A DNA stretch of 64,000 bases from Clostridia bacterium (GTDB lineage: Bacteria; Bacillota; Clostridia; Christensenellales; CAG-138): assembly GCA_017429985.1 (NCBI GenBank), contig JAFRNW010000004.1, forward strand, positions 65,390-129,389. Direction: 5' to 3'. The position numbers and the translations under genes are program-made. The notes under the pieces are model-generated. The model was not told the origin of the DNA. It made no database searches and worked only from the letters and a program-made list of their open reading frames with translations. Positions 20,357 through 28,120 of the stretch are shown in pieces (the stretch's first letter is position 1; each line of letters starts with the position of its first letter).

Positions 20357-21505
20357 ATGGCTGATTTGTCTGTGAAGCTCGGAGATCTTGAACTGAAAAA
20401 CCCCGTGATGGTTGCCGCAGGTCCGTGGACGAGGGATCCCGCTTCCATACAGCGCTATGTTGACGCGGGCGCGGGAGCGGTTATTACGGAATCCATCACG
20501 ATGGACGCAAACCAGGCGTCCCGTCCGTATCTGTACCGGAACGGGGAGCAGATATTCAATACAAAACTCCACTCGACGCTTTATCTGGAACAGTGGGAGG
20601 AGCTTGCCGCAGGGATGGATATGCGTGACTGCAAACTGATCTGCAGCATCTGGGGCAGCACGGTCACGGAAGTACGCTATCTTTCCAATTATGTGCAGCG
20701 GCTCGGCGCCGACGCGGTCGAGCTGAGCCTGTATGCGCCGATCGGCAGCAGGAACCAGAGCATGTGCACTTCGGCCGAGCATATTGCAGACGTGATAAGG
20801 GAAACCATGGACGCGGTCGACATCCCCGTTATGGTAAAGCTCCCATACGAGGTCAGCTTCTTTCCGGAAGTCCTGCAGGCGATTTACGACGCGGGCGTCA
20901 AGACGGTTTCCTCCATCGACGCGCTGCGCGGAATATCCGGCGTGGATATTGAGACCGCGACGCCGAACATGCCTACCTACGGCGGGTATTCCGGAACGCC
21001 GATCCGGCCGGTCGCACTTGCGACGACAGCGATGCTGCGCCAGTATACGCCGTTCTACATCTGCGGGTGCGGGGGCATCCAGAACGCGGAGAATGCAATC
21101 GAGCAGATGATGCTCGGCGCCAGTGCGTTTCAGTTCGCGTCCGCGCTGTTCAGCAGAGGCGAGCGGCTGATCCGCGACACGGTGAACGATCTCCAGAACT
21201 GGCTCGATCAGCACGGTTACAGAAGCGTGGAAGAGATCATCGGGCTTGCGCTTCCCAGGATGACGGCATTCGAGGCGATTCCGATCCGCCCCATCTATGC
21301 GGTTGCCGAGAAGGAATGCGACAGAAAGGACTGCGATCTCTGCAGGCAGGGCTGCATCTATCAGGCGATCGAGTACGTGAAAGGGAAGGGATACCGGATT
21401 CTGGAAGACCGCTGCGAGGGGTGCGGACACTGCATGAGCGTTTGCCCGGAGAACAAGATCCGTCTGGGAGGGATCCCTCCGGTTTCCTACAGAAAACGCA
21501 ACTAA
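20357..21505 (+). CDS. PreA/DHOD-like flavoprotein with C-terminal 4Fe-4S domain
   Basis: A 382-residue protein. An N-terminal TIM-barrel FMN domain resembles dihydroorotate and dihydropyrimidine dehydrogenases (LKNPVMVAAGPWTRD, CGCGGIQNAENAIEQMMLGA). A C-terminal ferredoxin-like domain holds two cysteine sets, CDRKDCDLCRQGC and CEGCGHCMSVCPE. In PreA the iron-sulfur clusters pass electrons to PreT, which binds NAD(P)H. No PreT-like partner is visible in the window. Substrate could be a dihydropyrimidine, but the usual active-site residues cannot be confirmed by eye. GAGG precedes the ATG at 20357. A strong terminator follows. Confidence 0.82.
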   Translation: MADLSVKLGDLELKNPVMVAAGPWTRDPASIQRYVDAGAGAVITESITMDANQASRPYLYRNGEQIFNTKLHSTLYLEQWEELAAGMDMRDCKLICSIWGSTVTEVRYLSNYVQRLGADAVELSLYAPIGSRNQSMCTSAEHIADVIRETMDAVDIPVMVKLPYEVSFFPEVLQAIYDAGVKTVSSIDALRGISGVDIETATPNMPTYGGYSGTPIRPVALATTAMLRQYTPFYICGCGGIQNAENAIEQMMLGASAFQFASALFSRGERLIRDTVNDLQNWLDQHGYRSVEEIIGLALPRMTAFEAIPIRPIYAVAEKECDRKDCDLCRQGCIYQAIEYVKGKGYRILEDRCEGCGHCMSVCPENKIRLGGIPPVSYRKRN

Positions 21506-21537
21506 ACAACGGACTTTTCAAGCCGAGCACAAAATGA

Positions 21538-21570
21538 AAAGAGACGCCCTTTCGGGCGTCTCTTATAATT
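21538..21570. terminator. Bidirectional intrinsic terminator
   Basis: A perfect nine-base stem GAGACGCCC/GGGCGTCTC at 21541-21562 with a TTTC loop. T-rich DNA flanks it on both strands. It separates the convergent PreA-like and permease genes. Confidence 0.9.
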
Positions 21571-21606
21571 GAAACGAATTATGATGTCTGTCAATTGGAA
21601 TACTGA

Positions 21607-22890
21607 TTACGCTTCCTTCGGTTTTCCGCCGCCTGTTGCGAAGTAGACGATAAGCGCAACTGCCATCGCGAGGATGGACGGGACGCCCCACTTGAAGCCC
21701 GGAACCAGATATCCGCCGAACAGCATACCAGTCAGAGAACCGCAGACTTCAGCGATGATCGCATTCCAGTGGACTTCCGCAACCTTCACCTTATCGGACA
21801 TATAGTAGTCCTTGTGAGAGAAGTAGTCGGCGACGATCAGAGCACCGATCGGCGGAAGTGTGCAGTTCAGGATGTTCAGCCAGCTGACGAAGTTCCAGTA
21901 GAGCCAGAAAGCGGTAACGATAGCGATAACGCCTGCGATGAGAACCATCGGGCGTTTGCGGACCGGATGACCGAGCGCAGCGGTGATGTTGGACAGACCA
22001 AGGGCACCGGTATACAGACCGTTGTCGTTCGTTGTCCAGATGTTCGCACCGAGAACGAGAATGGCGGGGAGCATGAGGCCCATGGCCGCCATGACGTAGA
22101 AGATATCGTTCTGGCCCGTGAAAGCGCCTGCGACACCGCCGAAGAAGAACATCAGCGAGTTACCGATAAAGAACGCGATAACGGTGGTCCAGACAGCGGG
22201 TTTCAGTTTGGAGAAACGCGTGAAGTTTGGTGTCGCTGTACCGCCTGATACGAAGGAGCCGATAACGAGGCCGATGCCCTCGATGACGGTCAGGCCGCCG
22301 GTGCTCTTTGCGAAGACTGCGGTAAATCCGCCGCCGTCAACAAGAGCCTTGATCATGGCATAGCCGCCGAGCAGGGCGATCAGAGGAACGGAAACCCAGG
22401 ATACGATTTCCAGACCCTTCACGCCGAAGTAAGCGGATGTCGTGATGGCGATACCGATGATGATGTTCATCAGCCAGAGCATGCCGTTGCCGGACCAGCC
22501 GAACACATCAGCAAGCGGGTATGCAAACATTGCAAATCCGACGCCTGTCCAGCCGATCTGGGTAAGGGCAATCATCAGGGACGGCAGGCAGGAACCTTTC
22601 GAACCGAAAACTCTGTGGCAGAGAAGGTCGAAGTTCAAACCTGTTTTGGCACCTACATAGCCGAGGAAACCGGTATAGACGCCCAGAATCGCGCCGCCGA
22701 GGATTACTGCAAGCAGAAAGCCCTTTGCATCCAGCGCGGCAAGCGAAACGCCGGTCCACATGCTTGCGGAGAAGAACGTGAAGCCGAGCATGATAACGAA
22801 CATGGACCAGAAGCCCTTACGACCGGATTCAGGAATCCGTTCAAAGGTATAGTCTATGTCGACATGTTCTGTTTTAACATTTGCTTCCAT
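21607..22890 (-). CDS. codB: Cytosine/purine permease, NCS1 family
   Basis: A 427-residue integral membrane carrier with about twelve helices, related to CodB. Conserved motifs include the N-terminal FWSMFVIMLGFTFFSASMW and LGYVGAKTGLNFDLLCHRVFGSKGS. It should import cytosine or a related purine or allantoin-type base by cation symport. The start is the ATG at 22890 behind GGGAGG. An upstream in-frame ATG would add a hydrophilic extension without a ribosome binding site. It is divergent from xdhABC across a 496-base region with a candidate operator at its promoter. A deaminase gene lies at 30079. Confidence 0.82.
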   Translation of the reverse strand: MEANVKTEHVDIDYTFERIPESGRKGFWSMFVIMLGFTFFSASMWTGVSLAALDAKGFLLAVILGGAILGVYTGFLGYVGAKTGLNFDLLCHRVFGSKGSCLPSLMIALTQIGWTGVGFAMFAYPLADVFGWSGNGMLWLMNIIIGIAITTSAYFGVKGLEIVSWVSVPLIALLGGYAMIKALVDGGGFTAVFAKSTGGLTVIEGIGLVIGSFVSGGTATPNFTRFSKLKPAVWTTVIAFFIGNSLMFFFGGVAGAFTGQNDIFYVMAAMGLMLPAILVLGANIWTTNDNGLYTGALGLSNITAALGHPVRKRPMVLIAGVIAIVTAFWLYWNFVSWLNILNCTLPPIGALIVADYFSHKDYYMSDKVKVAEVHWNAIIAEVCGSLTGMLFGGYLVPGFKWGVPSILAMAVALIVYFATGGGKPKEA

Positions 22891-22937
22891 AGAATACACT
22901 GCCTCCCAATAATAGTTTTGAGTGAATGATTGTATGC

Positions 22938-22951
22938 ACAAATCGATTTGT
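22938..22951. promoter_or_regulatory. Palindromic operator-like site at permease promoter
   Basis: ACAAATCGATTTGT is a perfect 14-base palindrome with a central CG, as in LacI-family operators. It abuts the permease -10 TACAAT, so a bound protein would block polymerase. Which regulator binds it is not shown. Confidence 0.5.
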
Positions 22952-23258
22952 CTGGCCGGATTTGACTGACATAATTCGTTTCATAAAAAATGCGGTTCGT
23001 AAAATGCGTTGTAAAACAACCTGCAGACAATCGATGTGTTGCCGTGTGGAACTCCTATTCATTTGTCAAGGAGCTATGAAACGGGTTACATTAATTTCCC
23101 ATTATTCTTATGTATAATACAATAAAATGTGACAAATATGCAACTTTTTTTTCAAAACAATCCTGCCGACATGATCACAAAAGGGCTGTTTTTCCAAAAA
23201 ATCAGAGATAAAAGCCGATATACCACCGTTATTCTTTTAATAGGAAGACGAAAATTCA

Positions 23259-23287
23259 TGGACATTTGGTATGTAATCGGTTACAAT
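23259..23287 (+). promoter_or_regulatory. xdhABC promoter overlapped by a cre/LacI-type operator
   Basis: -35 TGGACA (23259-23264), a 17-base spacer, and -10 TACAAT (23282-23287). The site TGTAATCGGTTACA (23272-23285) covers the spacer and most of the -10. It fits the catabolite-responsive-element consensus TGWNANCGNTNWCA exactly and is 12 of 14 palindromic. The position predicts repression by a CcpA or other LacI-family protein. Confidence 0.62.
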
Positions 23288-23386
23288 TCAAATGGAGCAG
23301 AAGGCCTGTTTTCAGGTGTTTTGCCATCTGTGTCTATCGGAATTTTTGCAGAATGGACGATTTCAATAAAAGGAGCTTGATGGATC

Positions 23387-25705
23387 ATGACCACATATAC
23401 CATAGGGAAGTCGACTGACAGGATCGACGCCGAGGCCAAGGTCACAGGAAAAGCGGTGTTCGGAGATGATGCCCGTTTTCCGAACATGCTTTACTGCAAA
23501 GGCGTGTACGCGGAGTATGCGCACGCAAAGATTCTGTCGATCGATACGTCTGAAGCAGAAAAAATGCCGGGTGTCGCCTGCGTCGTAACGGCAAAGGATA
23601 TTCCCGGTGAAAAAATGTTCGGCGAACTGTATATCGATCAGTACCCGATCGCGGATGACATGACCAGATACCTCGGTGATGTTGTGGCTGTTGTCGCCGC
23701 CGACACGCAGGCACAGGCAAATGCCGCGGCGAAGCGGGTGAAGGTTTCGTATGAGCCCCTTCCGGTCCTGACGGTTCCGGAAGCCGCCATCGGAAACGAG
23801 CAGGTGATCAATCCGGATTATCCTGACAATATCTGCGGAGGCGTGCATGCGCTGAAGGGGGATATCGACAAGAGCCTCAGGGAATCGGACATTATCGTGG
23901 AAGGGCATTTTGAAACCCAGTTTGTCGAGCACGCTTATATTGAACCGGAAGCCGTTACGGTCATCCCGAGCCCGATGCGGCCCGAAGTGACCGTTCTCGG
24001 AACACTGCAGGCGCCGTACAACGCGAGGATTTCCATCCACCGCTGCCTGAACGTCCCGATGTCCCAGATCATCATCCGGCCGTCGGCGATCGGCGGTTCT
24101 TTCGGAGGAAAAATCGAAACGGCGGAAGCAATGAGCGTTCGCGCGTCATTGATCGCGCTGAAGACAGGCAGGGTAGCGCACTATAAATTAACCAGAGAGG
24201 AATCCATCGTTGAGAGTTATAAGCGCCACCCGATCAATTTCGACCTGCAGCTCGGAGCTGATAAGGACGGATACATCAAGGGATTGAAGGTCAAGGCAAT
24301 CGGAGACTGCGGCTCTTACATCAACATGTCGCCCCCTGTAGCGTATAAAGTCGCTACACTCGGTCCGGGGCCGTACCGGATGGACAGTCTGGACTATGAC
24401 TGCCAGATGGTTATTACAAACAATAATCATACGGGTTCCATGCGCGGATTCGGAACGCCGCAGGCGATTTTCGCTCTGGAAAACGCAATGGACATGCTTG
24501 CCGAAAAGGTCGGGATTTCTCCGCTTGAGATCAGGCGCAGGAATCTGCTTGCAAACGGAGATGTCAGTCCCTGCGGGCATTTGCTTGATTTTCATGAGGT
24601 CAGCATTCGCTCCTGCATGGAGAAGGCGGTCAAAGAGCTTGACTATGAGCGCAAATACGCGGAATACAAGGAACAGAACAAGGATCCGAAGCGGAGAATC
24701 CGGAGAGGCGTCGGTATTGCGACTACCATGCGCGGCGCAAGCGTAGGCGCTGACGGAAACGGATACGATGTCAGCCGCGTTCTGATCGAGGTGCTCCCGG
24801 ACGGGAATGTGCATGTGAATCTGGGACTTGTCGAGATCGGTCAGGGTCTGCGGACGACACAGGCGATGATGGCTGCAGAGGGTATGGGCGTTTCTCTCGA
24901 GCACGTCACCATGGGCGAAACGGATACTTCAAGGGCGCCGATCACCGGCGCGTGCATCGCGTCCCGCGGAACGTTTGTCGGCGGCATGGCGATCCGCGAC
25001 TGCTGCGACAAGATCCATAAAATCATGGCCGAAGCGGTTGCCAAAGTGTACAAAAAACCGGTCGACGACATTGTGTTCGAAAATGACCGCGTCCGATTTG
25101 CGGACATGGATATCTCTTTCCAGGATGCGGTAAACGCCTGCTATTCCTGCGACGTCAATGTAACCCCGACAGCGGTCGGCACCTATTATGTCCCGATGCT
25201 GAAATGGGACGGCCACACGGGCGAACCGTTCTATACCTACACCTATTCCTGCCATGTCGCGGAGGTGGAAGTCGATCTTGACTGCGGCACCGTTGAGATC
25301 ATCAAGATGGTAGGATGCCATGACATGGGCAGGTCGATCAATCCGATCATGGCGGACGGACAGATCTATGGCGGAATGGCCATGGCAGAAGGAATGGCAA
25401 TCTTTGAAGATCTTGGTCTGGACAGGAAAACAGGCAGGCTGAAGAATACAAACTACGAGAATTACATCATTCCGACAGCAATGGATGTTCCGGAAAATGT
25501 AGCCATCCGGAACGAGAACCCGGATCCGCGCTCCGCGTTTGGCGGGCATTCTCTCGGTGAGCCTGCAACAGAGCCGGGCGTCGGTGCCATTACCTGCGCG
25601 ATCAATATGGCGCTCGGGAAAGCCGGGTACATCCGTTCACTGCCCGCAGATATTGACAGGGTATTCTTTGCCGGCCAGGAGCTGTTCGGCGAAAAGGAGG
25701 CATAA
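23387..25705 (+). CDS. xdhA: Xanthine dehydrogenase-type enzyme, molybdopterin-binding subunit
   Basis: The 772-residue catalytic subunit of a molybdenum hydroxylase. GGSFGGK near residue 235 and MRGFGTPQ at about 352 are molybdopterin and substrate-pocket motifs of the xanthine dehydrogenase group. The C-terminal LGEPATEPGVGA carries the expected active-site glutamate region. It would hydroxylate a purine or other N-heterocycle at molybdenum. Size and gene order (Mo, FAD, FeS) match E. coli xdhABC. Substrate is not proven, since related enzymes act on nicotinate or hydroxybenzoyl-CoA. No Moco insertion factor is visible nearby. GGAGCTTG precedes the start. Confidence 0.88.
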   Translation: MTTYTIGKSTDRIDAEAKVTGKAVFGDDARFPNMLYCKGVYAEYAHAKILSIDTSEAEKMPGVACVVTAKDIPGEKMFGELYIDQYPIADDMTRYLGDVVAVVAADTQAQANAAAKRVKVSYEPLPVLTVPEAAIGNEQVINPDYPDNICGGVHALKGDIDKSLRESDIIVEGHFETQFVEHAYIEPEAVTVIPSPMRPEVTVLGTLQAPYNARISIHRCLNVPMSQIIIRPSAIGGSFGGKIETAEAMSVRASLIALKTGRVAHYKLTREESIVESYKRHPINFDLQLGADKDGYIKGLKVKAIGDCGSYINMSPPVAYKVATLGPGPYRMDSLDYDCQMVITNNNHTGSMRGFGTPQAIFALENAMDMLAEKVGISPLEIRRRNLLANGDVSPCGHLLDFHEVSIRSCMEKAVKELDYERKYAEYKEQNKDPKRRIRRGVGIATTMRGASVGADGNGYDVSRVLIEVLPDGNVHVNLGLVEIGQGLRTTQAMMAAEGMGVSLEHVTMGETDTSRAPITGACIASRGTFVGGMAIRDCCDKIHKIMAEAVAKVYKKPVDDIVFENDRVRFADMDISFQDAVNACYSCDVNVTPTAVGTYYVPMLKWDGHTGEPFYTYTYSCHVAEVEVDLDCGTVEIIKMVGCHDMGRSINPIMADGQIYGGMAMAEGMAIFEDLGLDRKTGRLKNTNYENYIIPTAMDVPENVAIRNENPDPRSAFGGHSLGEPATEPGVGAITCAINMALGKAGYIRSLPADIDRVFFAGQELFGEKEA

Positions 25706-25708
25706 GCG

Positions 25709-26572
25709 ATGCGTTATAAAGACTATTACTCTCCGAACTCTTTAAAGGAAGCAGAGCAGCTTCTGAAAGAACTGGACGGGCCTGTGACGCTTCTTGCGGG
25801 CGGAACGGATATCATGGTTTATGCCCGCGAGGATGACCGCTATCAGGATCATCATATTATCAATATCTACGGGCTTCCGGAACTTCAGGGGATCGAGCTG
25901 AAGGACGACTGTATCAGGATCGGAGCAGGCGTAACGCATTCTGAGATCGAACAGTCCCCGATCATTCAGAAATACGCGACGGTCCTTGCGGACGGATGCC
26001 GGACGGTCGGATCCCTGCAGATCAGGAACCATGCTACGCTTGCGGGAAATATCTGCAACGCGTCCCCGGCTGCGGATTCACTGGCACCGCTTGCGGTTCT
26101 CGACGCGAAAGTGGAAGTGCTCCGGGACGGGGAGATGGTCCTGATGCCCCTTTATGATGTGATTGTGAAACCTTACCGGACCAGCCTCAGCGACAGAGAC
26201 CTGGTTACCGCCGTGATCGTACGCAGGCTTCCGGAAGACGAGATCACGTGCTTCTATAAACTCGGCAGACGCAAAGCGCTCGCTATCTCCAGAATGACGA
26301 TCACCTATGTGGCGCATAAGGCTGATGACGGAACGGTAGACGACTTCAATATCACAGCGGGCGCGATATTCCCCAGACCGATGACATTCCCGGATATCAA
26401 TGAAAAACTGCTTGGCAAGAAGCCGGACGAAACGATTCTTGAGGATGTGGCACGCGCGCTTGGGAACAAGATCCCCGAGATCACCGGTATCCGAAAATCC
26501 ACGGCATACAAACAGCCGGTCTGTTCAAATCTTGCGGCGCGTATTCTGAAGGAAAAACTCCTGGAGGTGTGA
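25709..26572 (+). CDS. xdhB: Xanthine dehydrogenase-type enzyme, FAD-binding subunit
   Basis: A 287-residue flavoprotein of the CO-dehydrogenase medium-chain type. The FAD-binding loops LLAGGTDIMV and TVGSLQIRNHATLAGNICNASPAAD are clear. It passes electrons from the iron-sulfur subunit to NAD or another acceptor. A strong AAAGGAGG lies at the end of xdhA, three bases separate the two genes, and xdhC follows three bases after its stop. Confidence 0.93.
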   Translation: MRYKDYYSPNSLKEAEQLLKELDGPVTLLAGGTDIMVYAREDDRYQDHHIINIYGLPELQGIELKDDCIRIGAGVTHSEIEQSPIIQKYATVLADGCRTVGSLQIRNHATLAGNICNASPAADSLAPLAVLDAKVEVLRDGEMVLMPLYDVIVKPYRTSLSDRDLVTAVIVRRLPEDEITCFYKLGRRKALAISRMTITYVAHKADDGTVDDFNITAGAIFPRPMTFPDINEKLLGKKPDETILEDVARALGNKIPEITGIRKSTAYKQPVCSNLAARILKEKLLEV

Positions 26573-26575
26573 CAA

Positions 26576-27052
26576 ATGAAAAAAGAGATTACCTTCCGTC
26601 TGAATCGAAAGGATTATACGATTGAAGTAGACCCCGGTGCCAGGATGATCGATGTGCTCCGAGACCAGCTGAATCTGCGCGGCACAAAAGAAGGGTGCGG
26701 CGTCGGTGAGTGCGGCGCGTGCACGGTCGTTATCGACGGAAAGGCAGTAACAAGCTGTCTGGTCTCCGCTGCCCAGATGGACGGCAGGGACATCATGACG
26801 GTGGAAGGGTTGAGCGAAACGGAAATCGGCAGCATACTGCAGAAGTGCTTTATTCAGTACGGCGCCGTTCAGTGCGGGTACTGTACGCCAGGAATGCTCA
26901 TGAGCGCTTATGCGCTCCTCCTGCATAACGACAATCCGACGAGAGAGGAAATCCGGGACGCCATTGCCGGAAATCTCTGCCGGTGCACAGGCTATGTCCA
27001 GATTCTGGATTCCATCGAGAAGGCAAGGGACGAATATCTGGCAAAGGCATAA
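26576..27052 (+). CDS. xdhC: Xanthine dehydrogenase-type enzyme, 2Fe-2S subunit
   Basis: A 158-residue protein with two iron-sulfur clusters. The plant-ferredoxin cluster uses Cys41, 46, 49 and 61 (CGVGECGAC), and the helical cluster uses Cys100, 103, 135 and 137 (CGYC, CRC). It carries electrons from the molybdenum centre to FAD. It is the last gene of the operon, and a terminator follows at 27099. Confidence 0.95.
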   Translation: MKKEITFRLNRKDYTIEVDPGARMIDVLRDQLNLRGTKEGCGVGECGACTVVIDGKAVTSCLVSAAQMDGRDIMTVEGLSETEIGSILQKCFIQYGAVQCGYCTPGMLMSAYALLLHNDNPTREEIRDAIAGNLCRCTGYVQILDSIEKARDEYLAKA

Positions 27053-27098
27053 GCGCAGCGGCCGGTATCGGGTTTTCCAGACCTGACAGAGAATAACA

Positions 27099-27134
27099 GG
27101 ACGCGGTCCGAACTGGATCGCGTCCTTTGATTTT
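27099..27134 (+). terminator. Terminator of xdhABC
   Basis: Stem GGACGCGGTCC/GGATCGCGTCC with a five-base loop at 27099-27125, followed by TTTGATTTT. Confidence 0.75.
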
Positions 27135-27155
27135 GTGCGGAAAGGGTATCCGTAC

Positions 27156-27923
27156 TTACATATTCGGCTTACGGATGATCTCCTGAACGTCATGCGGGGT
27201 ATACAGGCCGGTGGAAGCGTTAAACTGATAGTTGCTTCGGATCAGACTGGACACATCGTAGGCGCTTCCTTTAATAAACGCGTTTCTGGGGACGGCGATG
27301 CCGATTGTCTTGTTGAAGACCAGTACAAGCATATTTGCGTTTTCACGGATATCCGTCACTTTGCTGTAGGGATAGGTACGGATGTTTTCGGATTTTTCCG
27401 CGTGCACTTCCACACGGTCCTGATAGAATGTCTGAATCATGCAGGGCAGATGTGCTTTTCCGCCGAATTTATCCAGAAGGTTTTTATACGTTCTTTTTCC
27501 CTGAAAGCCGGGATAATACTTTCCGATGAAAATGAAAGCGAATCCGACCATGCAGAGCAGACAGAGAATGATGACGTGCTTACGGTCCGGACCGTTCAGA
27601 TACAGCTGAAGCCCGCTTATGAGAATAAGGCCTGCGCCGCCGAGACGGATGGCCCTGTTCTTCCGGATATCCATCAAAAAGTGCATGTTCTGATAGGTTT
27701 CTTCGTTCGGTATGTACCTTGCTTCGGCGAGCCCGCCTTTCGAAGCGAAACTGTCCGTCTGCGCTTCCGGCTGATCGTTTTCAATAATGGCGGAGGTTTT
27801 CTCCGGAACGGCATGCTCCGGCTGCAGCGATGCCCCGCAGTATTTGCAGACGGGGTTTTCGGCATTCGGATCCGTGTCCACATTCTTCCCGCAGTGCGGG
27901 CATTTTACTGTTGCAGACTGCAT
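27156..27923 (-). CDS. Zinc-ribbon membrane protein with YcxB-like C-terminal domain
   Basis: A 255-residue protein. The N-terminal zinc ribbon uses CPHC and CKYC (about residues 8-30), then an acidic linker, then two adjacent transmembrane helices near residues 95-145. The cytoplasmic C-terminal domain resembles YcxB (short strands, then VFNKTIGIAVPRNAFIKG). Function is unknown. The start is the ATG at 27923, behind GGGAGG and just before the ribbon. It is convergent with xdhC and divergent from glgB. Confidence 0.68.
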   Translation of the reverse strand: MQSATVKCPHCGKNVDTDPNAENPVCKYCGASLQPEHAVPEKTSAIIENDQPEAQTDSFASKGGLAEARYIPNEETYQNMHFLMDIRKNRAIRLGGAGLILISGLQLYLNGPDRKHVIILCLLCMVGFAFIFIGKYYPGFQGKRTYKNLLDKFGGKAHLPCMIQTFYQDRVEVHAEKSENIRTYPYSKVTDIRENANMLVLVFNKTIGIAVPRNAFIKGSAYDVSSLIRSNYQFNASTGLYTPHDVQEIIRKPNM

Positions 27924-28092
27924 TTGCGATCCTCCCGGATAAGATTCGTATCGCTGGTCCTGCAAACTGGCGCAGAACGGAAGCGACCGCAGGATTTGAT
28001 TCATTATACTAAATTCATCTGTCAGATAGCAAGAAAACGGGAAGACGCAAAGAGCCTGTCACGAAAAATGTACAGGATGGCAGAATTCAAGT

Positions 28093-28098
28093 TATAAT
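28093..28098 (+). promoter_or_regulatory. -10 element for glgB
   Basis: TATAAT lies 22 bases before the glgB start codon. TGTACA at 28069-28074 is a partial -35 at 18-base spacing. Confidence 0.45.
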
Positions 28099-28120
28099 AA
28101 TAAAAATGGGAGGTGAGTGC

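Larger units (their letters stand above)
22891..23386. promoter_or_regulatory. Divergent control region between permease and xdhABC
   Basis: An AT-rich 496-base region with no gene. On the minus strand a -10 TACAAT lies at 22934-22929 for the permease. A perfect palindrome ACAAATCGATTTGT at 22938-22951 lies just upstream of it, in the spacer position. On the plus strand TATAAT at 23113-23118 is a possible distal start for xdh, and a better promoter lies at 23259-23287. No riboswitch was recognised. Confidence 0.6.

Noticed and set aside
23129..23380. Possible small protein in the leader of xdhABC
   Set aside because: No Shine-Dalgarno, no recognisable motif, and it covers the likely promoter.
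22891..23386. Purine or molybdenum-cofactor riboswitch upstream of xdhABC
   Set aside because: The conserved core elements of a purine aptamer are not present and no Moco-type core could be recognised by eye.
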